From Halomonas sp. (GTDB lineage: Bacteria > Pseudomonadota > Gammaproteobacteria > Pseudomonadales > Halomonadaceae), in assembly GCA_007116835.1 (NCBI GenBank), contig SKHS01000095.1:1-12446 (forward strand): DNA of 12,446 nucleotides, read 5' to 3'. Each line of letters begins with the position of its first letter. The first letter of the stretch is position 1. Below are positions 1-6,673 of the stretch, in pieces. Position numbers and translations under genes: made by a program. The notes under the pieces were generated by a model. That model made no database searches. It saw nothing but the letters and a program-made list of their open reading frames with translations, and had not been told where the DNA came from.

Positions 1-117
1 ACTGCTTACTAATAAGGATACGCAACCCGCCGCCGATGCGCATGTGTCGTGTGTAATTTAGGCGTGGGCGCTGTTGCATCGAAATAGAGCGCCTAGCTTT
101 TATTAATGTTCTTTTAT

Positions 118-163
118 GGTGCAGACGCCTGATGGTGGGAACGTCAATGTGTTCCCTGGTGCT
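118..163 (+). promoter_or_regulatory. Candidate NtrC enhancer half-sites
   Basis: GGTGCA at 118-123 and GGTGCT at 158-163 match one arm of the NtrC dyad (TGCACC-N5-GGTGCA). The opposite arms are poorly conserved: the first site has TGTTCT where TGCACC is expected, and the second has no recognisable partner. They lie about 85-130 bp upstream of the predicted start of transcription, the usual enhancer distance. The support is positional as much as sequence-based, so this is weak. Confidence 0.3.
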
Positions 164-220
164 TGAGAAGTATTAATTTTTATAAAACAACCTGCTGACT
201 TTTAAGAAAAAAAAGCTGAG

Positions 221-236
221 TGGCATGGTATGCGCA
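221..236 (+). promoter_or_regulatory. Sigma-54-like (-24/-12) promoter of glnK-amtB
   Basis: The sequence TGGCATG-GTAT-GCGCA resembles the RpoN consensus TGGCACG-N4-TTGCA. It keeps the near-invariant GG (222-223) and GC (234-235) with exactly 10 bases between them, and has mismatches at three other positions. Transcription would start near 246-247, giving a leader of about 55 bases before glnK. glnK-amtB operons are classic NtrC/sigma-54 targets, so the context agrees. Confidence 0.6.
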
Positions 237-240
237 TTGA

Positions 241-260
241 CGAGGTAAGTACTTAACTCG
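241..260. repeat. 20-bp near-palindrome at the predicted transcription start
   Basis: CGAGgTAAGTACTTAaCTCG reads as an inverted repeat with 9 of 10 base pairs matching and no spacer (only the 245/256 pair fails). It straddles the expected start point of the sigma-54 promoter. The missing loop argues for a DNA-binding site rather than an RNA hairpin. The binding protein is unknown. Confidence 0.5.
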
Positions 261-301
261 GGCGGCGCTGCCGCTACCTAATCCAGCAGGGGAGATACGG
301 G

Positions 302-640
302 ATGAAGCTTATCACCGCCATCATCAAACCATTCAAGCTTGACGACGTTCGTGAAGCGCTCGCCGATAACGGTGTTCAGGGTATTACGGTGACCGAAGTC
401 AAAGGCTTTGGTCGCCAGAAGGGGCATACCGAGCTGTATCGAGGTGCTGAATACGTGGTCGATTTTTTGCCCAAAGTAAAAGTTGAAGTGGCGGTAGATG
501 ACGCACGTTTGGAGAGCGTCCTGGATGCCATCTGCAGTGCGGCCAACAGCGGTAAGATCGGTGACGGCAAGGTGTTTGTGACGCCGTTAGAAGATGTCAT
601 TCGTATTCGTACTGGTGAGCGTGGCGCTGACGCGGTGTAA
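302..640 (+). CDS. glnK: PII nitrogen-regulatory protein GlnK
   Basis: A cytoplasmic trimeric signal protein that senses 2-oxoglutarate and ATP/ADP, and blocks the AmtB channel when nitrogen is plentiful. At 112 residues it has the normal family length. The T-loop is intact, with the uridylylation tyrosine Y51 inside ELYRGAEYVVDF. The B-loop reads SGKIGDGK (83-90), and the C-terminal RIRTGERG (101-108) forms the C-loop. The ATG is preceded by AGGGGAG at good spacing. amtB follows 75 bp downstream with no terminator between, so the two are probably co-transcribed from the sigma-54-like promoter. It is called GlnK rather than GlnB because of the amtB linkage. It differs from the second PII in this window at 19 of 112 positions. 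Confidence 0.95.
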   Translation: MKLITAIIKPFKLDDVREALADNGVQGITVTEVKGFGRQKGHTELYRGAEYVVDFLPKVKVEVAVDDARLESVLDAICSAANSGKIGDGKVFVTPLEDVIRIRTGERGADAV

Positions 641-715
641 GCCACACTGACCGCCTGTGACACGGCACTGACCTTAGTACGCATTATTTCTTATTAGCAT
701 AACGGGGAACACCTC

Positions 716-1963
716 ATGAATGAGTTAGCTGATTTGAGCTACGCAATCGATACGTTTTATTTCTTGATATGCGGCGTGCTCGTAATGTGGATGGCCGCTG
801 GCTTCTCGATGCTTGAAGCGGGCTTGGTTCGCTCCAAAAACACTGCTGAAATTCTGACTAAAAACATCGCGCTTTTCGCGATTGCCTGCACCATGTACCT
901 ATTGGTGGGTTACTACATTATGTACTCAAGCGGTGCAGGTGGCTTCTTGCCCAGCCTGGGCTTCTTGATTGGCGCTGAAAACAGCATAGATGCGGTAACG
1001 GCCGGCGGTGATGATGCTCCTTACTACTCTATGCGTTCTGACTTCTTCTTCCAGGTGGTGTTTGTTGCAACCGCCATGTCAATCGTTTCCGGTGCGGTTG
1101 CCGAGCGCATGAAGCTGTGGGCGTTCTTGGCCTTTGCCGTGGTGATGACGGCCTTTATCTACCCAGTCTCTGGCTACTGGACATGGGGTGGCGGTTGGTT
1201 GGATGCAGTAGGCTACTCTGACTATGCAGGTTCTGGCATCGTTCACATGGCCGGTGCGGCGGCTGCGTTAGCGGGTGTGCTGATTCTTGGTCCACGTAAA
1301 GGCAAGTACGGTAAAGATGGCTCGATCCATGCGATTCCGGGTGCCAATATGCCGCTGGCCACGTTGGGTACTTTCATTCTGTGGATGGGCTGGTTTGGCT
1401 TCAACGGCGGCTCTGAACTGAAAATGTCTGATGTTGGCTCTGCTAACAACGTTGCGCAGGTATTTGTTAATACCAATGCAGCGGCTGCGGGTGGCGTGCT
1501 GGCAGCACTGATTCTTGCCAAGCTGTGGTTCCGTAAAGCTGATCTCACCATGGCACTCAACGGTGCGCTGGCGGGCCTGGTGGCAATTACCGCTGACCCA
1601 CTATCCCCCTCTGCGCTGAGTGCTGTCCTTATTGGTGCGGTGGGTGGTTTGATTGTTGTCGCTTCTATCGTCACTCTGGATAAACTGAAACTAGATGATC
1701 CGGTCGGCGCCATTTCGGTACACGGTGTGGTGGGTATCTGGGGTGTGTTGGCCGTGCCGCTAAACAATGGCGATGCCTCTTTCGGTGCGCAGCTGATTGG
1801 TATTGTTGGCATCTTTGGCTGGGTATTCCTGGCAAGCCTGGTGGTATGGCTGGTGCTGAAAGCGATCATGGGTATCCGCGTTAGCGAAGAAGAAGAGTAT
1901 GAAGGTGTCGATATCGCCGAGTGCGGTCTTGAAGCCTACCCTGAGTTTAGCGTTAAGAAATAA
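716..1963 (+). CDS. amtB: Ammonium transporter AmtB
   Basis: An inner-membrane ammonium channel of the Amt/Mep/Rh family, working as a trimer and gated by GlnK. The protein has 415 residues and about 11 hydrophobic segments. The twin pore histidines are visible as H177 (in GIVHMAG) and H336 (in VHGVVG), with the conserved aspartate D170 just before the first. The signature DFFFQVVF (109-116) and WFGFNGGS (226-233) carry the expected phenylalanine-gate and pore residues. The cytoplasmic tail (about 386-415) is acidic and would meet the GlnK T-loop. Unlike E. coli AmtB there is no obvious cleavable signal peptide: the first membrane segment (about 13-34) already belongs to the channel fold. A strong terminator follows 36 bp after the stop. 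Confidence 0.96.
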   Translation: MNELADLSYAIDTFYFLICGVLVMWMAAGFSMLEAGLVRSKNTAEILTKNIALFAIACTMYLLVGYYIMYSSGAGGFLPSLGFLIGAENSIDAVTAGGDDAPYYSMRSDFFFQVVFVATAMSIVSGAVAERMKLWAFLAFAVVMTAFIYPVSGYWTWGGGWLDAVGYSDYAGSGIVHMAGAAAALAGVLILGPRKGKYGKDGSIHAIPGANMPLATLGTFILWMGWFGFNGGSELKMSDVGSANNVAQVFVNTNAAAAGGVLAALILAKLWFRKADLTMALNGALAGLVAITADPLSPSALSAVLIGAVGGLIVVASIVTLDKLKLDDPVGAISVHGVVGIWGVLAVPLNNGDASFGAQLIGIVGIFGWVFLASLVVWLVLKAIMGIRVSEEEEYEGVDIAECGLEAYPEFSVKK

Positions 1964-1999
1964 AGCTTGCGCTAATGAAGTGAGCTGGCGTGCTCCTTT

Positions 2000-2025
2000 G
2001 GCCTCCCTAAGCGGGAGGCCTTTTT
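2000..2025 (+). terminator. Rho-independent terminator of glnK-amtB
   Basis: A perfect 8-bp stem (GGCCTCCC, 2000-2007; GGGAGGCC, 2013-2020) with a five-base loop is followed directly by five Ts. It ends the glnK-amtB transcript and implies that the second PII gene has its own promoter. Confidence 0.93.
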
Positions 2026-2060
2026 GTCTGGGTACACTCTGACCGCACTTGCGTTGATTT

Positions 2061-2089
2061 TTTATTCTCTGCCAGTAGCGGTGTATGCT
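2061..2089 (+). promoter_or_regulatory. Weak candidate sigma-70 promoter of the second PII gene
   Basis: TATGCT (2084-2089) is the best -10 candidate between the terminator and the gene; the hexamer 17 bp upstream, TTTATT (2061-2066), is a poor -35. No GG-N10-GC sigma-54 pattern was found in this gap. A promoter is expected here because of the preceding terminator, but its exact place is uncertain. Confidence 0.3.
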
Positions 2090-2101
2090 TAATGCTAACG
2101 G

Positions 2102-2151
2102 GCTTGGCTAACAGTAGTGGCCCGCCAACCTTTGAAAAAAGGCCACCAAGC
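2102..2151 (+). promoter_or_regulatory. Predicted leader stem-loop before the second PII gene
   Basis: Two nested pairings are visible: GCTTG (2102-2106) with CAAGC (2147-2151), and inside it GTGGCC (2117-2122) with GGCCAC (2141-2146). Together they give an 11-bp stem with a ten-base bulge on one side and an 18-base loop. The ribosome site AGAGGA (2153-2158) starts two bases after the stem. This might affect translation, but no known riboswitch class is recognised. Confidence 0.35.
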
Positions 2152-2165
2152 TAGAGGATGTCGCA

Positions 2166-2504
2166 ATGAAATTGATCTCAGCCATTATCAAGCCGTTTAA
2201 GCTTGATGACGTACGCGAATCGCTCTCTGATATCGGCGTGCAGGGCATTACGGTAACGGAAGTGAAGGGCTTTGGCCGTCAGAAAGGCCATACCGAGCTA
2301 TACCGTGGCGCAGAGTACGTGGTGGATTTTCTGCCCAAGGTTAAATTAGAAGTGGCCGTTGATGACGATATGGCCGAGCAGGTGATTGATGCCATCACCC
2401 AAGTGGCGAACACCGGTAAGATTGGTGACGGTAAAATCTTTGTCATGCCACTGGAGCAGGTAATTCGTATTCGTACTGGTGAAACCGGTAAAGACGCGGT
2501 TTAA
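2166..2504 (+). CDS. glnK: Second PII nitrogen-regulatory protein (GlnK/GlnB type)
   Basis: A second 112-residue PII protein. It keeps Y51 in the T-loop, a canonical TGKIGDGK B-loop (83-90) and the C-terminal RIRTGETG. By count it is 93/112 (83%) identical to the GlnK encoded upstream. Differences cluster at 68-83, outside the T-loop, so both should be uridylylated and contact similar partners. Its ESLSDIGVQG segment resembles Pseudomonas GlnK as I remember it, so calling it GlnK or GlnB is a matter of convention. It is separated from amtB by a strong terminator and has its own leader, suggesting different expression, perhaps constitutive while the first copy responds to nitrogen. The ATG has AGAGGA upstream at 7-base spacing. 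Confidence 0.94.
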   Translation: MKLISAIIKPFKLDDVRESLSDIGVQGITVTEVKGFGRQKGHTELYRGAEYVVDFLPKVKLEVAVDDDMAEQVIDAITQVANTGKIGDGKIFVMPLEQVIRIRTGETGKDAV

Positions 2505-2534
2505 CCGCGACAGGCGTAGCGGCCTAACGTTACC

Positions 2535-2572
2535 AAAACGCCCCGCTAAATGGTGTTGTTTAGCGGGGCGTT
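2535..2572. terminator. Bidirectional terminator between the second PII gene and fpr
   Basis: A perfect 14-bp stem (AACGCCCCGCTAAA, 2537-2550; its complement, 2559-2572) has an eight-base loop. It lies between two convergent genes. In the minus direction the 3' arm runs into four Ts, a usable U-tract for fpr. In the plus direction only two Ts follow, so termination of the PII transcript is probably weaker but still plausible given the stem strength. Confidence 0.85.
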
Positions 2573-2624
2573 GCTATTAGTTGGCGGTCGCTTACCTAGC
2601 CGCCAATTTCTTGCTTGTTACTGC

Positions 2625-3401
2625 TTACTTTTCAACAAAGGCGCGCTCAATCACGTAGTCGCCCGGCTCGCCCATGCGCGGGGAAATATTCAAGCCCAGC
2701 TCGTCTAGCAGTGCGCTAGTGTCGTCAAGCATGGCGGGGCTACCGCAGATCATCGCGCGATCCTGGCGTGGGTCAATCGGTGGCAGGCCGGTATCTTCAA
2801 ACAGCTTGCCGCTGCGAATGTGGTCGGTCAGGCGCCCCATGGTGTGAAACTCTTCACGGGTAACCGTGGGGTAGTACACCAGTTTCTCGGCAATGTCATC
2901 GCCTAGATATTCGTGAGCAGGTAGCTCTTTGGTGATGAAATCGGCGTAGGCCAGTTCAGATACCTCGCGCACGCCATGTATCAGCACCACTTTTTCAAAG
3001 CGCTCGTACACTTCAGGGTCTTGGATCAGACTCATAAACGGTGCAAGGCCAGTACCGGTGGAAAGCATGTAAAGATTGCGGCCCGGTAGCAGGTCATCGC
3101 ATACCAGCGTGCCGGTAGGCTTACGGCTGACCATAATTTGGTCACCAACCTGAAGGTGCTGCAAGCGCGAGGTGAGCGGGCCATCGGGTACTTTGATGCT
3201 GAAAAATTCCAGATGATCTTCGTAGTTGGGGCTAGCAATGGAGTAAGCACGCATCAGTGGTTTGCCGTTCACTTCCAGGCCAATCATTACAAACTGGCCG
3301 TTTTTGAAGCGCAGACTGCGTTCGCGGGTGGTGCGAAAGCTGAACAGGGTGTCGTTCCAGTGGTGAACGCTGAGGACTTCTTCCAAGGCAAACTTGCTCA
3401 T
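2625..3401 (-). CDS. fpr: Ferredoxin/flavodoxin-NADP+ reductase
   Basis: A cytoplasmic FAD enzyme that passes electrons between NADP(H) and ferredoxin or flavodoxin, used in oxidative-stress defence and iron-sulfur or haem metabolism. From the chosen start the protein has 258 residues, the usual length for the bacterial class. The FAD-binding RAYS lies at 51-54, the NADP-binding GTGLAP at 116-121 and CGSPAM at 219-224. The C-terminus VIERAFVEK (250-258) is the extension typical of the Azotobacter/Pseudomonas FprA subclass. The frame is open 40 codons further upstream (to 3521), but the start at 3401 is preferred because it is preceded by TGGAGGAG, a strong ribosome site, and the added residues are unlike the family. 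It diverges from the LysR gene finR, its likely activator. Confidence 0.95.
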   Translation of the reverse strand: MSKFALEEVLSVHHWNDTLFSFRTTRERSLRFKNGQFVMIGLEVNGKPLMRAYSIASPNYEDHLEFFSIKVPDGPLTSRLQHLQVGDQIMVSRKPTGTLVCDDLLPGRNLYMLSTGTGLAPFMSLIQDPEVYERFEKVVLIHGVREVSELAYADFITKELPAHEYLGDDIAEKLVYYPTVTREEFHTMGRLTDHIRSGKLFEDTGLPPIDPRQDRAMICGSPAMLDDTSALLDELGLNISPRMGEPGDYVIERAFVEK

Positions 3402-3444
3402 GCTAACTCCTCCAAGGGCAGAATGGCCTAAGCCTCGTCCGCCA

Positions 3445-3461
3445 TATTCTAAAAAAGAATA
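3445..3461. promoter_or_regulatory. 17-bp dyad, candidate FinR site proximal to fpr
   Basis: TATTCT-AAAAA-AGAATA is a perfect inverted repeat with 6-bp arms and a five-base centre, containing the T-N11-A pattern of LysR operators. It lies 44 bp upstream of the fpr start. On the minus strand it contains TAGAAT, a possible -10 for fpr, so it could overlap the core promoter. Confidence 0.5.
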
Positions 3462-3529
3462 AAAAATAGCTAAATATGATGCTGCTAATTCTAAATAAAG
3501 GGTGGTATATCTGTTAAGCAAATTATACT

Positions 3530-3555
3530 GATAACCCTTATCTAAAAAATAGATA
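3530..3555. promoter_or_regulatory. Overlapping dyads, candidate FinR site proximal to finR
   Basis: TATCTA-AAAAA-TAGATA (3539-3555) is a perfect inverted repeat with the same 6-5-6 build as the dyad at 3445. A second dyad, GATAA-CCC-TTATC (3530-3542), overlaps its left edge. They sit 30 bp before the finR start and just after a TATACT -10-like hexamer (3524-3529), a position suited to autorepression. On the minus strand TATAAT (3527-3522) lies beside them and could start a longer fpr transcript. Confidence 0.5.
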
Positions 3556-3585
3556 TAGAACTCCCCGAACAGATGAGTTATTGCT

Positions 3586-4512
3586 ATGCATTACACCTTG
3601 CGCCAGCTGGAAGTCTTTGTGGCGGTTGCCCAGCATGAAAGTGTTTCCCACGCGGCGCGCTCGCTAGCGATGTCACAGTCTGCTACCAGTACGGCGCTGT
3701 CGGAACTTGAACGTCAATTCGACTGCCAGCTACTCGACCGTATTGGCAAACGCTTAAAACTGAATGCGTTGGGCTTTCAGCTGTTGCCGAAAGCGGTTGC
3801 CCTGCTGGACAGGGCTGAAGAGGTGGAAGAGCTGCTGCGAGGCCAGCAGGGGGTCGGGGCATTAGAGGTAGGCGCGACGCTGACCATTGGCAACTATTTG
3901 GCCACGCTGTTGATCAGCGATTTTATGCAGCGTCACCCCGGTAGCCGTGTGCGTTTAGCGGTGCGCAATACGCGGCATATTATTGAGGGGGTGCGTCAGC
4001 ATTCGCTTGATCTGGGGCTGATCGAAGGTCAGTGCGACGACGATATGATTATCAGCCAGCCCTGGGTGGAAGATGAGCTGTGCGTGTTCTGCTCGCCGCG
4101 TCATCCGCTGGCGGGGCGCGAGCATCTTGAACTGGAGCAACTGCTGCGTGAAGATTGGATTATGCGCGAGGAGGGCTCTGGCACTCGGATGACCCTCGAA
4201 CATGCCGCGCGGCATCGGCGTAGCCGGTTTAATACCCTGCTGGAGCTTGAGCATACTGAGGGCATTAAACGGGCAGTGGAGTCGGGTCTGGGCATTGGCT
4301 GCGTTTCCAGGCTCGCGCTGCGTGATGCGTTCCGGCGCGGCAGCTTGGTACCACTGCCAACACCGGAGTTAGACTTAAAGCGCCAGTTCACCTTTATTTG
4401 GCACCGTCACAAGTACCTCACCACCGGCGTGCGCGAGTTCTTGCGGCTTTGCCGTGAGATGACGGCGGGTGCTAAGCGCAGCGATGATATTCCGCTACCG
4501 CCGATCCCTTAG
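3586..4512 (+). CDS. finR: LysR-type regulator, FinR-like activator of fpr
   Basis: A LysR-family transcription factor of 308 residues, the standard length. The winged helix-turn-helix spans about residues 1-60 (LRQLEVFVAVAQHESVSHAA... then SATSTALSELE). A linker helix follows, and the effector-binding domain covers about 91-295. Divergent placement next to fpr is the arrangement known for FinR of Pseudomonas putida, which activates fpr under superoxide stress; identity is inferred from this and from overall resemblance. The ribosome site is weak (GATGAG, about ten bases upstream). Two LysR-style dyads lie between the genes. Without the neighbour, a CysB/CbbR-like regulator of other targets would be possible. 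Confidence 0.88.
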   Translation: MHYTLRQLEVFVAVAQHESVSHAARSLAMSQSATSTALSELERQFDCQLLDRIGKRLKLNALGFQLLPKAVALLDRAEEVEELLRGQQGVGALEVGATLTIGNYLATLLISDFMQRHPGSRVRLAVRNTRHIIEGVRQHSLDLGLIEGQCDDDMIISQPWVEDELCVFCSPRHPLAGREHLELEQLLREDWIMREEGSGTRMTLEHAARHRRSRFNTLLELEHTEGIKRAVESGLGIGCVSRLALRDAFRRGSLVPLPTPELDLKRQFTFIWHRHKYLTTGVREFLRLCREMTAGAKRSDDIPLPPIP

Positions 4513-4545
4513 GAGCCTGGTGTTGAAGCCACTACCGTTCACAAC

Positions 4546-6663
4546 TTAATACTGTGTCCGTACGGGGGCGGGCAGAGTGTGTTGGCTGTGTGTGTGGCGG
4601 CTGTCATGTGTTTCAAGCGTGAAGCCACCGACCAATGCATCGAGCCGGTCAGCCTGATCTTTCAGCTGTTCGGCAGCGGTGGTGGACTCTTCCACCAGGG
4701 CCGCGTTTTGCTGCGTCATCTGGTCAAGGTCAGTGACGGCAATGCTTACCTGGCTGATGCCATCATTTTGCTCTCTCGCTGCCGTGCTGATATCGCCAAG
4801 CATCTGAGTCACTCGCGTCACGCTTTGAGCCAGTTCATGCATGGCTGCTTCGGCATCGCGCACCATTTGGGTGCCACTTTCCACCTTACCTGCCGAGGCA
4901 TTAATGCGTTGGCGAATGTCTTTAGCGGCGTCGCTGCTCCGAGAGGCCAGTTTGCGTACCTCATCAGCCACGACGGCAAAACCACGGCCATGCTCGCCAG
5001 CACGAGCCGCTTCTACGGAAGCGTTTAGTGCGAGCAGGTTGGTTTGGAAAGCGATGCCATCAATGACACTGACAATGCTCTGAATTTCATCGGAGTTGGT
5101 GCGAATATCGGTCATTGTGGCGACCACCTGTTCAAACGCGTTATCCGTGCGGGAGGCTAGCTCAGAGGCGGTTTGGGAAAGCCCGCTGGCTTCCTGAGAA
5201 GCGTGGGTGGTGTGGCCAACGGTACTGCTGATCTCTTCCATGGCAGACGAGGTCTGTTGCAGGCTGGCGGCGGCCTGCTCGGTACGCCGTGAAAGATCGT
5301 GCCCCCCTTGGGTAATCTCATTGGCCGCGTGATTGACCGCTTCGCTGCTGCGTCGTACATCCAGCAAAATAGTTTGGATTTTCTCAGCGAAGGCGTTGAA
5401 CTGCGTTGCTACGGCTGCGCTTTCATCGCGGCCATGAACCGGCAAGCGCTGTGTAAGGTCGCCATGCCCTGTGGCGATCTCTTCCATACGGTTAGCTAGG
5501 CGCTTAAGTGGGCGTGCGATGCGTCCTCCAATCCACCATAGCGCGCCGATACCAATGGCTGCCAATAACAGGCCTACCAGCGACATACCCAGGGTGTTTT
5601 GCTGGCGCTGTTCGCTGAGCACGTCTTGCAAGGCGTTCAGCTCGGCCAATACTACTGACTCAGGCAGCTGTAGTACCAGCACCCAGGGCTGACCCGTGTC
5701 GCCAAGGGTGATCGGCTGATAGCGCTGAAGCATGCCGTCCGCCATGCTGCTATAGAGGCTGCCTTGGGTGGCGGCTTGTTCAATACCTGCCAATAACGTG
5801 TCACTGAGCGAGTCACTGGCGTGTAACCCTAGTGCCTCATCGCTAGCGGTATCGGCAACTAGGCCGCCCCGCCCCGCCACCAGAGTCATCCGCCCTGCGC
5901 CGCTGTAAAGCGCTTGGTTCGCATCGCTTAATAGGGTTTGGATAAAGTTAAGCGCCAGATCAACCCCTGCAATGCCGCGAAACTCGCCATCTACCAAGAT
6001 CGGAGCGTTGAACGAGGTGACTAGCTGGGTCTCGCCGCCAAAGTCGTAGGCCGCTGGGTCAATAATACAGGCAGCGAGGGTTTCACGCGGACACAGGTAA
6101 TACTCACCTTCGCGTACGCCGCTGGCTAGAAGCGCTTCGCTTTCCATGTCATCGCCCAGCGGTAGTATGGCTAACTCACCCTCTTCCGTGCGGTACCACC
6201 AGGGCATAAAACGACCACTGCCGTCATGACCGTAGCGCTCGTCACCCGCATAGCGCGCGTCATTTCCAAAGGCGTTGGGTTCCCAGCCGATATAGGCATC
6301 CAATAGTTCAGGGTTATCAACCACTGTTTGCCGTACTAAGTTGGAGAGCTGTCGGCGGCTTAAGTACAGCGCGCGCTGACCTTCGGCATCTTCTGCGCCC
6401 ATTAACGCGTTGGTCGTAGCGAGTTGCTTGGCCAGCGTCATCGCTTTATCCAGCTCACGTTGAATGCGCTGGCCTTCGGCATCGGCAATGGCGTTTAAGC
6501 GGGCGTCCAGCGCGCTATCGATAAGCTCACTGGTGTGCTCATCCACGGTTTGCTGGGTGCGCGCTGCGGCGATCAGGTTATACACCACCAGGGCCGCCAC
6601 AATGGCGAGCAGGCAAGGGCCTGCCAGTGCTACGACAAACGAGCGTAACGAGCGAAAATGCAT
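4546..6663 (-). CDS. Methyl-accepting chemotaxis protein with dCache sensor
   Basis: An inner-membrane chemoreceptor that signals through CheW/CheA to the flagellar motor. From the chosen start it has 705 residues: membrane segment 1 (about 9-33), a large periplasmic sensor (about 34-355), membrane segment 2 (about 357-379), HAMP (380-432) and a coiled-coil signalling domain. The highly conserved hairpin tip is at about 535-573, containing NLLALNASVEAARAGEHGRG. The sensor contains GWEPNAFG (127-134) and GRFMPWWYR (150-158), typical of one dCache subfamily; its ligand cannot be read from sequence. No C-terminal CheR-binding pentapeptide is seen. The frame is open to 6741, but the start at 6663 follows a TAAGGAA ribosome site, avoids overlapping the upstream gene and begins directly before the membrane anchor. 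It lies 10 bp after the paralogous receptor and is probably co-transcribed. Confidence 0.93.
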   Translation of the reverse strand: MHFRSLRSFVVALAGPCLLAIVAALVVYNLIAAARTQQTVDEHTSELIDSALDARLNAIADAEGQRIQRELDKAMTLAKQLATTNALMGAEDAEGQRALYLSRRQLSNLVRQTVVDNPELLDAYIGWEPNAFGNDARYAGDERYGHDGSGRFMPWWYRTEEGELAILPLGDDMESEALLASGVREGEYYLCPRETLAACIIDPAAYDFGGETQLVTSFNAPILVDGEFRGIAGVDLALNFIQTLLSDANQALYSGAGRMTLVAGRGGLVADTASDEALGLHASDSLSDTLLAGIEQAATQGSLYSSMADGMLQRYQPITLGDTGQPWVLVLQLPESVVLAELNALQDVLSEQRQQNTLGMSLVGLLLAAIGIGALWWIGGRIARPLKRLANRMEEIATGHGDLTQRLPVHGRDESAAVATQFNAFAEKIQTILLDVRRSSEAVNHAANEITQGGHDLSRRTEQAAASLQQTSSAMEEISSTVGHTTHASQEASGLSQTASELASRTDNAFEQVVATMTDIRTNSDEIQSIVSVIDGIAFQTNLLALNASVEAARAGEHGRGFAVVADEVRKLASRSSDAAKDIRQRINASAGKVESGTQMVRDAEAAMHELAQSVTRVTQMLGDISTAAREQNDGISQVSIAVTDLDQMTQQNAALVEESTTAAEQLKDQADRLDALVGGFTLETHDSRHTHSQHTLPAPVRTQY

Positions 6664-6673
6664 AGCATATTCC

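Larger units (their letters stand above)
1..301. other. Intergenic region upstream of glnK
   Basis: No convincing coding sequence is seen. Bases 1-100 hold nothing I can name. Two GGTGC half-sites lie at 118-123 and 158-163, followed by an AT-rich stretch (about 164-216), a sigma-54-like promoter (221-236), a 20-bp near-palindrome (241-260) and a small GC hairpin (GCGGC-GCT-GCCGC, 262-274) in the presumed leader. A 16-codon ATG frame at 116-166 has no convincing ribosome site and is probably chance. The order of half-sites, AT-rich bend and -24/-12 promoter is what an NtrC-controlled gene usually shows. Confidence 0.6.

Noticed and set aside
116..166. Short ATG frame of 16 codons upstream of glnK
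   Set aside because: No convincing ribosome site, no recognisable peptide, and it spans the candidate enhancer half-sites.
645..673. Direct repeat CACTGACC twice between glnK and amtB
   Set aside because: Only eight bases long, with no promoter or operator pattern around it; likely chance.
1243..1869. 208-codon open frame antisense to amtB
   Set aside because: Composition fits a shadow frame of a strongly supported membrane-protein gene; no domain is recognisable.
2099..2124. Sigma-54-like sequence before the second PII gene
   Set aside because: TGGC is present, but GG is not followed by GC after 10 bases, so the essential spacing fails.
3402..3521. 40-residue N-terminal extension of fpr
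   Set aside because: The start at 3401 has a strong ribosome site and matches the family N-terminus; the extra stretch is the AT-rich control region.
4579..5499. Several plus-strand open frames inside the chemoreceptor gene
   Set aside because: They are antisense shadows of the conserved MCP coding sequence and show no protein family features.
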